Source: CAZQVN01 sp964596775
GTDB lineage: Bacteria > Eisenbacteria > RBG-16-71-46 > JABDJR01 > JAWXBZ01
NCBI GenBank assembly: GCA_964596775.1
Contig: CAZQVN010000076.1
Location: 1-14,307 of the forward strand
Length of the DNA stretch: 14,307 bases
Reading direction: 5' to 3'
Position numbers and translations under genes: made by a program. Positions 6,342 through 13,089 of the stretch are shown one piece after another; within the stretch, counting starts at the first letter, position 1; each line of letters starts with the position of its first letter. Under the pieces are notes generated by a model. The model ran no database searches, was not told the DNA's origin, and saw only the letters and a list, made by a program, of their open reading frames with translations.

Positions 6342-6509
6342 TCGATCCTTGAGGTACGGACCGCCGGAATGCCGACGTTCCTGTCGATCCCTGCGGTCCT
6401 GACCGCCGCAGTGCCGACGGTCCTGTCGATCCTTGCTTTCCTGACCGCCGCGGTGCCGGCGGTCGTGTCGATCCTTGCGGTCCTGACCGCCGCCGCGCCT
6501 CCGGCCTGC
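6342..6509 (+). repeat. 42-bp tandem repeat, four copies, spanning the start and signal peptide of the GH13 gene
   Basis: Copies are at 6342-6383, 6384-6425, 6426-6467 and 6468-6509. Each begins TCGATCC; copies 1 and 2 match at 35 of 42 bases and copies 2 and 3 at 36 of 42. The fourth is close to the unit for 26 bases and then diverges. The 14-codon unit keeps the frame. The ATG of the gene at 6369 falls in copy 1, where later copies have GTG. Confidence 0.85.
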
Positions 6510-8762
6510 GCCGCCGGCGGGCGGTGGCTGGCGCGCCCCGTCGTGTTCCGGTTCAAGGCGGATCCGCCCGCGAAGTCCGTGGCCGTGGCCGGCTCCTTCA
6601 ACAACTGGTCCCGCGACGCCGCCCCGATGTCCGACGACGACGGCGACGGCATCTGGGAAGCGACGCTCTCCCTCGAGCCGGAAACCTACCCCTACAAGTT
6701 CGTCGTCGACGGCACGGAGTGGTTCGCCGATCCCGACAATCCCCGCACGGTTCCGGACGGGTTCGGCGGCGTCAACTCCATCAGGACCGTGGACTTCGAC
6801 CCGAAGTTCCTGACCCCGGCCGCGGTCGACGACGGCAAGATCGACACCCTGGCCGTGCATCACGACCCGGACGGGATCGACCAGGTGCTCTGGTCCACCG
6901 CCGAGTACCCGGCGGTGCGCTACCTGTCGCTCCGGCTCTGCGTCAAGAAGGGTGACGTCGAGTCGGCCGGCGTCCGGATCTACCGGATCGACGCCCGCAA
7001 CCGGGAGGGCTTCCGCGACTACGGCATGGACGTGTACGCCACGACCGGCCCGCTCGAGTACCGCTCCATCACGATCCCCTTTCCCGACGACCCCGAGGCG
7101 GACGAACTGCATACGCTGTGGCGGGGCTACCGGCTGTGGATCGACGACGGCGGCGACCTTCTCTGGGTCGGACTCGACGGCACGGCCCGCAACGAGGACA
7201 AGGTCCGGAGAATCCGGCAACTTCTCCGGCCCACGAGCCCCGGGGGTACCGCGCCGGGGACGATCGCGCCGGAGGACATGCGGATCTCCGACCGGATCGT
7301 GACCATCCCGGCGTGGGCGCCGGACGCCGTCTTCTACCAGGTCTTCCCCGAGCGTTTCCGGAACGGCGACCCGACGAACGATCCGGCGGGGACTCTGCCC
7401 TGGGGTTCCGCTCCACCCTCGGCCGAATCGTTCTTCGGCGGCGATCTCCAGGGCGTCATCGACGCCCTGCCCTATCTCGACAGCCTGGGCGTCAACGTCC
7501 TCTACCTGAACCCGATTTTCTCCGCGCCGTCGAACCACAAGTACGACACGACGGACTTCAAGAGCGTGGATCCGCACTTCGGCAGCGAGGAGCTCCTGCG
7601 GAAACTCGTCGACCGGGCGCACCGGCGCGGCATGAAGGTCGTCCTCGACGGCGTGTTCAACCACGTGTCGGACCGGCACCCGTGGTTCCTCGACGCCATG
7701 GAGTTCGGCCGGACGTCGGCGTTCTGGTCCTGGTTCAAGATCAAGGGCGACGCGATCTTCAAGGCGCCGGAGCCGAACTACGACGCATGGAGCGGCCTGG
7801 GCTCGATGCCCGAACTGAACACGGACAATCCGGAGGTGCGCGACTACCTGTTCGGCGTGATCCGCCTCTGGATGGACACGGGGATCGACGGCTGGCGGCT
7901 CGACGTGCCCGAGGAGCTCCCCCACCTGTTCTGGGTCCAGGTCCGGGCCACGGTCAAGGCGATGAAGCCGGCCTCCTACATCGTCGGCGAAGTGTGGGGG
8001 AACGGCCGCCCGTGGCTGCGCGGCGACCAGTTCGACGCCGTCATGAACTACCGTTTCCGCGACGCCTGTCTCGCGTTCTTTGCCGGGGGCGGGGATGGCG
8101 GAGCCACCGGCATCGGCGTGGGCACCGGGGGTGGCGGCGGCGACGGAGCCGCGCGCGTCGGCGGCGACGCCGCCGCGTTCGACGAGGCGCTCGGCCTCAT
8201 CCGCGTGGACACGCCGGAGCCGCTGGACCGCATCAGCTACAACCTGCTCGGGAGCCACGATACGGCGCGCCTGCTCACCGCCTGCGGTGGCGACGAACGG
8301 AAGGCCCGCCTGGCCGCGCTGTTCCAGATGACGTACCTCGGCGCGCCGGCCGTGTACTACGGCGATGAAGTCGGCATGACCGGCGACCGCGACCCCGGCT
8401 GCCGCGGCACGTTCCCCTGGGCGACCGCCGATCAGAACGGATCGCTCCGCGAGTTCTACCGCACGCTCCTCCACGCGCGTCGCGACCACCCGGCCCTCCG
8501 CCGCGGGAGCTTCATCACCGTGCTCGCGGAGGGGGGGCACTACGTCTACATCCGGCAGTCGGCGCAGGAAATCCTGATGGTCGTGCTGAACAGGACCGAC
8601 GAGCCGGCGTCCTTCAAGCTGAAGGTGCCGCGGGGGGTCACCGGCGTGTCGCAGAAGGACGCAGTGGACCTGCTGACCGGCAACAGGCACGGGATCCGCA
8701 GCGGCGAGGTGTACGTGAAGGACATCGCACCGATGAGCGGCGCGATCCTGCAGCTGAAGTAG
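6369..8762 (+). CDS. Exported GH13 alpha-glucan hydrolase with CBM48-like module (neopullulanase/cyclomaltodextrinase-like)
   Basis: This 797-residue protein begins with an unusually long hydrophobic signal (about 1-48) made of 14-residue repeats and ending near PACAA. A CBM48/AMPK-type starch-binding module follows at about 56-142 (VAVAGSFNNW, YPYKFVVDGTEWFADP). A second unassigned N-terminal domain spans about 145-290. The GH13 barrel starts near 316 (APDAVFYQVFPERFRNGD). Conserved regions are DGVFNH (427-432), MPELN (480-484), GWRLDV with nucleophile Asp512, GEVW with acid/base Glu541, and GSHD with Asp631. The MPxLN motif and layout are near GH13 subfamily 20 enzymes, which cut cyclodextrins, pullulan and maltodextrins. 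A Gly-rich insertion (573-603) is odd. A small beta domain ends the protein. The ATG has only a distant GAGG (14 nt); GTG at 6411 or 6453 are possible other starts. Its stop lies 5 nt from that of the convergent sigma gene. Confidence 0.9.
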   Translation: MPTFLSIPAVLTAAVPTVLSILAFLTAAVPAVVSILAVLTAAAPPACAAGGRWLARPVVFRFKADPPAKSVAVAGSFNNWSRDAAPMSDDDGDGIWEATLSLEPETYPYKFVVDGTEWFADPDNPRTVPDGFGGVNSIRTVDFDPKFLTPAAVDDGKIDTLAVHHDPDGIDQVLWSTAEYPAVRYLSLRLCVKKGDVESAGVRIYRIDARNREGFRDYGMDVYATTGPLEYRSITIPFPDDPEADELHTLWRGYRLWIDDGGDLLWVGLDGTARNEDKVRRIRQLLRPTSPGGTAPGTIAPEDMRISDRIVTIPAWAPDAVFYQVFPERFRNGDPTNDPAGTLPWGSAPPSAESFFGGDLQGVIDALPYLDSLGVNVLYLNPIFSAPSNHKYDTTDFKSVDPHFGSEELLRKLVDRAHRRGMKVVLDGVFNHVSDRHPWFLDAMEFGRTSAFWSWFKIKGDAIFKAPEPNYDAWSGLGSMPELNTDNPEVRDYLFGVIRLWMDTGIDGWRLDVPEELPHLFWVQVRATVKAMKPASYIVGEVWGNGRPWLRGDQFDAVMNYRFRDACLAFFAGGGDGGATGIGVGTGGGGGDGAARVGGDAAAFDEALGLIRVDTPEPLDRISYNLLGSHDTARLLTACGGDERKARLAALFQMTYLGAPAVYYGDEVGMTGDRDPGCRGTFPWATADQNGSLREFYRTLLHARRDHPALRRGSFITVLAEGGHYVYIRQSAQEILMVVLNRTDEPASFKLKVPRGVTGVSQKDAVDLLTGNRHGIRSGEVYVKDIAPMSGAILQLK

Positions 8763-8767
8763 CCGCC

Positions 8768-9355
8768 TTACGCCGGGCGGTCGAAGTCCTTCATCCGCCG
8801 GGAGAGCTTCATCACCGCCCGGGTGAACGTCATCCGCGCCGCGTTCCAGGACGGCTTCTTCAGCGCTTCCGCCAGCTGCTCGTACGTGTACTCGTGCTCG
8901 ATCCGCAGCACGACCGCGTTGTACTCCTCCTCGGACAGCCGCGCCAGCGACGCTTCATAGAGGCGCATGAGGTCCCCGCGCTCGAGGCGTTCCAGGCTCG
9001 ACGGCTCGTCGATCGGAATCTCGTCCGAGAGTTCGTCGCGGCCCGGGCGCCGCTTCTTCTTTCTCGCGATGTCGCGCACCTGGTTCATCAGCGTGGTCCG
9101 GAGATAGGACAGGAATGCCCCCTTCCGCTGCGGCTCGAAGTTGTCGAGCTGCTCCATCGCCTTGATGAGCGTCACCTGGGCCAGGTCGTTCGTGTCGTAG
9201 ATGTCGCGGACGTTCTGCGGCAGGAGCCCGTGGGCCCAGCGGTTGAGCAGCGGCAGGTAGCGGCGGACGAAGCGGTCGCTGGCTCCCTTGTCCCCGCGCT
9301 TGACCCGCCCGAGCAGGTGCGCGGTGGTTTCGATGTCCTCCGGTGTGTCGGCCAC
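8768..9355 (-). CDS. ECF-type RNA polymerase sigma factor
   Basis: This protein has 195 residues. Region 2 covers about 20-105: NDLAQVTLIKAMEQLDNFEP (56-75) fits the DDLVQEVFLRALRAL-like region 2.2 and SYLRTTLMNQVRDIARKKKRR (83-103) fits regions 2.3-2.4. Region 4 covers about 138-190, with LSEEEYNAVVLRIEHEYTYEQLAEAL and a helix-turn-helix that ends RAVMKLSRRM. There is no region 1 or 3, as usual for extracytoplasmic-function sigma factors. No anti-sigma gene is adjacent in the window. The start is GTG at 9353-9355, backed by a strong AAGGAGGG site six bases upstream; the longer frames are rejected. It faces hcp head-to-head across a 217-nt gap and ends 5 nt from the GH13 stop. Its targets are unknown; hcp or its own promoter are the nearest candidates. 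Confidence 0.87.
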   Translation of the reverse strand: MADTPEDIETTAHLLGRVKRGDKGASDRFVRRYLPLLNRWAHGLLPQNVRDIYDTNDLAQVTLIKAMEQLDNFEPQRKGAFLSYLRTTLMNQVRDIARKKKRRPGRDELSDEIPIDEPSSLERLERGDLMRLYEASLARLSEEEYNAVVLRIEHEYTYEQLAEALKKPSWNAARMTFTRAVMKLSRRMKDFDRPA

Positions 9356-9375
9356 TCGGTGCCCTCCTTGAACGC

Positions 9376-9388
9376 ATTGTAGGACAAT
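9376..9388. promoter_or_regulatory. Perfect palindrome ATTGT-AGG-ACAAT, overlapping a -10 box of the sigma gene
   Basis: The 5-bp arms are perfectly inverted around three bases. On the minus strand the right-hand part reads TACAAT (9376-9381), a plausible -10 for the sigma factor gene whose GTG lies 20 nt downstream. The overlap would suit an operator, but the arms are short and chance is possible. The rest of the 9389-9572 gap holds only a small hairpin (CCCTGA/TCAGGG, 9520-9536) in the hcp leader. Confidence 0.35.
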
Positions 9389-9572
9389 ATGTTAGGCGTT
9401 CGACAGAAAAAACCGTCCTTTTCCCGAAAATCTTCGTGCAGTTCGCCGCCGCCGGGCGTTAGCCGCAGTGTAGCCAGTATGGAGCGGCTGAAGCAGGACT
9501 CGGGACCCTGCAGCGATGACCCTGAATGGATCAGGGGGATCGGCGAAGACCCCGGCTCCAGAGGACAGGACA

Positions 9573-10079
9573 ATGGCAAATCCCATTTACATCTGGTTCA
9601 ACGGCGTCACCCAGGGCCCCATCGAAGGTTTCGGATCGTGGGCGGGAGAAGACGACCAGATGGGCCGCGAAGGTTCGAGTCTCGTGCAGTCCTTCAGCCA
9701 CCAGATCACGATCCCCCGGGATCCGCAGTCGGGCATGGCGAGCGGACGCCGGGTGCATCACCCGCTGCAGATCACGAAGCGGATCGACAAGGCCTCGCCG
9801 AAGCTGTACCAGGCGCTCGTCACCGGGGAACGGCTCTCCGAAGTGATCATCAAGTGGTACCGGATCAACCAGAGCGGCGGCGGCGGACAGGAACACTACT
9901 TCACGACGAAGCTCGAGGAAGCGGTGATCGTGGACATGAAGCAGTGGTTCCCGATCACGATGGACGCGGCGAAGCGCGACTACTCCCATCTCGAGGACGT
10001 GGCCATGACGTACCGGAAGATCGTCTGGACGTGGGTGGACGGCGGCGTCGAGTGCGAGGACGACTGGAGAACCGGCTAG
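9573..10079 (+). CDS. hcp: Hcp family type VI secretion tube protein
   Basis: This 168-residue protein is of normal length for Hcp, which forms hexameric rings that stack into the inner tube of type VI secretion systems and is itself secreted. Matching segments are the start MANPIYIWFNGVTQGPIEG, the QSFSHQITIPRDPQSG loop (39-54), GRRVHHPLQITKRIDKASP (58-76), IIKWYRIN (92-99), HYFTTKLEEAVIV (108-120) and HLEDVAMTYRKIVWTW (139-154). There is no signal peptide, as expected. The ATG at 9573 has a GAGGA site seven bases upstream and matches the family start; the in-frame ATG at 9516 is rejected. No VgrG, sheath, ClpV or baseplate gene is in the window, so this is a lone hcp. A strong terminator follows. 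It is divergent from the ECF sigma gene. Confidence 0.9.
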   Translation: MANPIYIWFNGVTQGPIEGFGSWAGEDDQMGREGSSLVQSFSHQITIPRDPQSGMASGRRVHHPLQITKRIDKASPKLYQALVTGERLSEVIIKWYRINQSGGGGQEHYFTTKLEEAVIVDMKQWFPITMDAAKRDYSHLEDVAMTYRKIVWTWVDGGVECEDDWRTG

Positions 10080-10118
10080 ACGGGGCGGACGACCCGACTC
10101 GACAGCAGGCCGGTTCAG

Positions 10119-10150
10119 ACGGGCCCGGAGCGATCCGGGCCCGTTTTTTT
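10119..10150 (+). terminator. Rho-independent terminator after hcp
   Basis: A perfect 11-bp stem (ACGGGCCCGGA pairing with TCCGGGCCCGT) is closed by a GCGA tetraloop (GNRA type) and followed by seven Ts (10144-10150). It separates hcp from the downstream TPR operon. Confidence 0.95.
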
Positions 10151-10189
10151 CCGCCGGCCCGTTCGCTGGCGGTCCCGCGTCCGATCCTC

Positions 10190-10195
10190 TACACT
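10190..10195 (+). promoter_or_regulatory. Possible -10 box (TACACT) of the TPR operon
   Basis: TACACT lies 6 nt before the ATG at 10202, and no ribosome binding site is visible. As for the oxidoreductase gene at 408, this would fit a leaderless transcript. The -35 is weak at best (TGGCGG at 10167-10172 with a 17-nt spacer). Confidence 0.35.
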
Positions 10196-10201
10196 TCCCG
10201 G

Positions 10202-12223
10202 ATGTTGAAACGCGCTTCCGGGCTTTCCCCGCTCTTTCTCATCCCTCTCGTCCTGGTTCTCACCGTGATCGGGACGGCCGCCGCGACCGCGCAGGAACCG
10301 GAATCCGTTGCCGACGACCGCGCGGACATCCTGCTGTTCGAGGCGGAAACCTATCTCCAGGAAGGGCGCTACCGCGACGCCATCCCGGTCCTGGAAAGGC
10401 TCCTCGTCGAGAACCCGGACCGGGTGGATGCGCGGGAGTCGCTGGTCCTCGCGTACCGGATCTGGCTGACGACGGTCACCGATCCGCCTCCGGAGCTCGT
10501 GCGCAAGGCGATCGCCATCTACGGCGAGATGCTCGACCTCGAGCCGCGCAACGGGCCGGCGCTGGACGGCGTGCGGATGCTGTCCGACCGGTTCAACGGC
10601 CCCGCCCTGACCCTGCTGAAGGGACGGCAGGCGCGGGCTTCCTGGGATACGGCCACCCGCGCGTTCGACGAGCAGCGTTTTGCCGACGCGGTGACCGCCC
10701 TGCGGGCCGTGATCGCCGCCGAGCCGGACGTGCCGCAGGTGCACCGGAAGCTCGCGGAGGCGCTCCGCCGGTCCGGCGCTTCGGACGACGAGGTGCGGAT
10801 GAGCTACGCGCGGACCCTGAACCTGAATTCCGGCGACGTGGCCGCGCTGTCAGCGATCGCGGAGATGGACGCGGAGATGGGTCTCGTGGAACGCGCGGAA
10901 AAGACGCTCCGGAAGGCGTTCGAACTGGACGAATCGTACGGCCCCACCCGGGTGCTCCTCGGACGGATGGAGGACAGCCTGGCCGTATCCCATCCGCACC
11001 CGGAGCGGTTCTTCTATCTCGGCCGGCTGCGCCTCGCGGACAAGGACTACGGCGGCGCCGTGGAGTACCTGAAGCAGGCCGCGGAGCTCGACTCGACGAG
11101 CCTCGACTACACGAAATACCTGGGCATCGCCTACTTCAAGCAGGGGAACATCAACGACGCGCTGGGACTGCTCCAGGAAGTCCGCGAAGCAAACCCGGAG
11201 GACCCGGACGCGCGCTACTACATCGGCTCGCTGCTGTTCGACCTGCGCCACTACGGGCTCGTCGTCCAGGAGCTGACGCCGATCGCGAGCTACGGCAGGT
11301 ACCGCGGCAAGATCGCCCGGATGCTCGGCCTGTCGCTGGCCCGGGTGCAGGCCCACCCGGACCTGGCCATCGTCTACCTGGAGCAGGCGATCCGCGAGGG
11401 CGCCGACGACGAGAATCTCCCCTGCATCCTCGGCGAGCAGTACGTGCGCGTGGAAAACTGGGACGACGCGGAACGCAATTTCCGGAAGTGCCTGAAGGAC
11501 GTGCCCGATCACCCGGCGGCCCTGCTCGGGCTCGGGCTGGCCGCCGACCACGCCGGGCGCCATGCCGAGGCCATCGACTGGCTGGAACGCTTCAGCGCCG
11601 ACCATCCGACGGCGCCGTCCGTGCTGATCCGCCTCGGACTCTCCTACCTGAAAGACGGCCGACCCGACTCGGCGGTGGCCCGGCTGCGCACGGCGGTGCT
11701 CTCCGACACGGCCTTTTCCAGCCTGATCGGGCCCGACGTGCGCGACACCGACATTCTCGAGATCGTGTTTCTCGTTCTGATGAGCGGAAAGAACCGCGAG
11801 GACGGCATCGTGGTCGGCGAGCACCTCGCGAAGCTGACGCCGGAAAACGCGTCCTACGCGAACAACCTGGCCATGGCCTATGCCGACGCCGGGGTGAACC
11901 TCGACCGGGCCCTGGCCCTGGCCCGGGACGCCAACAAGCGCGTGCCCGACAACGCCGGCTTTCTCGACACGCTGGGCTGGACGTTCGCCCGGATGCGGCG
12001 GTTCGGCGAGGCGCGGAAGACGCTGGAAAGAGCGGTGGAGCTGGCGAAGACCGAGGAACGCCGGGACCTGGCCGAGATCTACTATCACCTGGGCTACCTG
12101 CACGCCGAGATGAACCAGAAGGAGGAGGCGGTGGCCTATCTCCAGATGATCCTCGAGGACGATCCGAATCCGCTCATCGAGGAGGCGGCGCGCGAACTCC
12201 TCGAAAAGCTCCAGGCGGACTAG
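10202..12223 (+). CDS. Exported protein built of many TPR repeats
   Basis: This protein has 673 residues. A signal peptide (MLKRASG, hydrophobic core at about 11-28) has a likely signal peptidase I cut near ATAQ (28-31). The rest is almost entirely helical TPR-type repeats. Recognisable units include about 43-74 (FEAETYLQEGRYRDAIPVL), 145-175, 212-245, 268-300 (YLGRLRLADKDYGGAVEYL), 304-335 (KYLGIAYFKQGNINDALGL), 410-436, 438-470, 474-505, 551-583, 585-615 and 626-657. No enzymatic motif is seen, so it is probably a periplasmic protein-binding scaffold with unknown partner. The frame is open upstream to 9389, but that part overlaps hcp in another frame and lies before the signal peptide, so the start at 10202 is chosen. 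It is followed after 26 nt by the dienelactone hydrolase gene in an apparent operon. Confidence 0.85.
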   Translation: MLKRASGLSPLFLIPLVLVLTVIGTAAATAQEPESVADDRADILLFEAETYLQEGRYRDAIPVLERLLVENPDRVDARESLVLAYRIWLTTVTDPPPELVRKAIAIYGEMLDLEPRNGPALDGVRMLSDRFNGPALTLLKGRQARASWDTATRAFDEQRFADAVTALRAVIAAEPDVPQVHRKLAEALRRSGASDDEVRMSYARTLNLNSGDVAALSAIAEMDAEMGLVERAEKTLRKAFELDESYGPTRVLLGRMEDSLAVSHPHPERFFYLGRLRLADKDYGGAVEYLKQAAELDSTSLDYTKYLGIAYFKQGNINDALGLLQEVREANPEDPDARYYIGSLLFDLRHYGLVVQELTPIASYGRYRGKIARMLGLSLARVQAHPDLAIVYLEQAIREGADDENLPCILGEQYVRVENWDDAERNFRKCLKDVPDHPAALLGLGLAADHAGRHAEAIDWLERFSADHPTAPSVLIRLGLSYLKDGRPDSAVARLRTAVLSDTAFSSLIGPDVRDTDILEIVFLVLMSGKNREDGIVVGEHLAKLTPENASYANNLAMAYADAGVNLDRALALARDANKRVPDNAGFLDTLGWTFARMRRFGEARKTLERAVELAKTEERRDLAEIYYHLGYLHAEMNQKEEAVAYLQMILEDDPNPLIEEAARELLEKLQAD

Positions 12224-12249
12224 GCGGTACTGCACGGAACGGAGGAACG

Positions 12250-13080
12250 ATGATCCGAATGATGACGGCACTTCTCGTCGCCGGCGCCCTGGTGCCGACG
12301 GCCGCCGGCTTCGGCGCCGACATGCTTCTTCCTCCCACCGAGGAGGGAGCGAAGGCGGCCCTCGAAGCGAGCCCCAGGCATCACGAGTACGTGAAGATCC
12401 CGCTGGCCGACTCCACGACGATGAACGCCTGGATGGCCTGGCCCGAGCGGAAGGACAAGGCGCCCGTCGTCATCGTCATCCACGAGGTGTTCGGACTGAC
12501 CGAATGGATCCGCAGCGTGACCGACCGCTTCGCCGCCGAGGGATTCATCGCCATCGTTCCCGACCTCCTCTCCGGGCGCGGCCTGAACGGGGGCGGATCC
12601 GAAGACTTTCCGGACCGCGACGCCGCCATCAAGGCCACCCGCGACCTCACCGGGGAGACGGTCACGGCGCGGCTGAACGCGACACGGGACTTTGCCGCGG
12701 CCCTGCCGGCCGCCGCGCGGAAATTCGGCACGGCCGGATTCTGCTGGGGGGGCGGCCAGAGTTTCCGCTACGCCACGGAACGGCCGGATCTCGGCGCCGC
12801 GGTCGTCTTCTACGGCGTTTCGCCGGCGGACTCCACGCTGTCCACGGTGCGGGCGCCGGTCCTCGGCCTGTACGGCAGTGACGACGCCCGGATCAACGTG
12901 ACCGTTCCTCCGGCGGAAGCGGCGATGAAGAAGCTCGGCAGGGAGTACACGGCGCTGACCTTCGAGGGCGCGGGTCACGGTTTCCTCAGGAACCAGGACG
13001 GGCGTGACGGAGCCAATCTCGAAGCGGCCCGGGCCGCCTGGCCGGCGACCGTGGCGTTCCTGAAGAAGCACCTGGAATAG
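12250..13080 (+). CDS. Exported dienelactone hydrolase family protein
   Basis: This 276-residue alpha/beta hydrolase is of the dienelactone hydrolase family. The N-terminal signal (about 1-23, MIRMMTALLVAGALVPTAAG) suggests export. The catalytic triad is visible: Cys165 in GFCWGGG, Asp211 or Asp212 in YGSDDARI, and His243 in GAGHGF. The conserved HEVFGL (78-83) includes the Glu that activates the cysteine in this family. The true substrate is unknown; many members act on lactones or small esters rather than on dienelactone. A GGAGG site lies four bases before the ATG, 26 nt after the TPR gene, and the next gene follows after 9 nt, so translation within one operon is likely. The export signal is worth noting since the best-studied enzyme is cytoplasmic. 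Confidence 0.88.
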   Translation: MIRMMTALLVAGALVPTAAGFGADMLLPPTEEGAKAALEASPRHHEYVKIPLADSTTMNAWMAWPERKDKAPVVIVIHEVFGLTEWIRSVTDRFAAEGFIAIVPDLLSGRGLNGGGSEDFPDRDAAIKATRDLTGETVTARLNATRDFAAALPAAARKFGTAGFCWGGGQSFRYATERPDLGAAVVFYGVSPADSTLSTVRAPVLGLYGSDDARINVTVPPAEAAMKKLGREYTALTFEGAGHGFLRNQDGRDGANLEAARAAWPATVAFLKKHLE

Positions 13081-13089
13081 CCGCGCCCC

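Noticed and set aside
6261..8690. 809-codon antisense frame opposite the GH13 gene
   Set aside because: It is a shadow of the real gene, with no family motif and low-complexity composition.
9389..10201. N-terminal extension of the TPR protein to an ATG at 9389 (944-residue frame)
   Set aside because: It overlaps hcp in another frame, crosses the hcp terminator hairpin and precedes a clear signal peptide at 10202.
10850..12271. 473-codon antisense frame opposite the TPR gene
   Set aside because: It mirrors TPR codons; the sense strand has the signal peptide and repeat helices.
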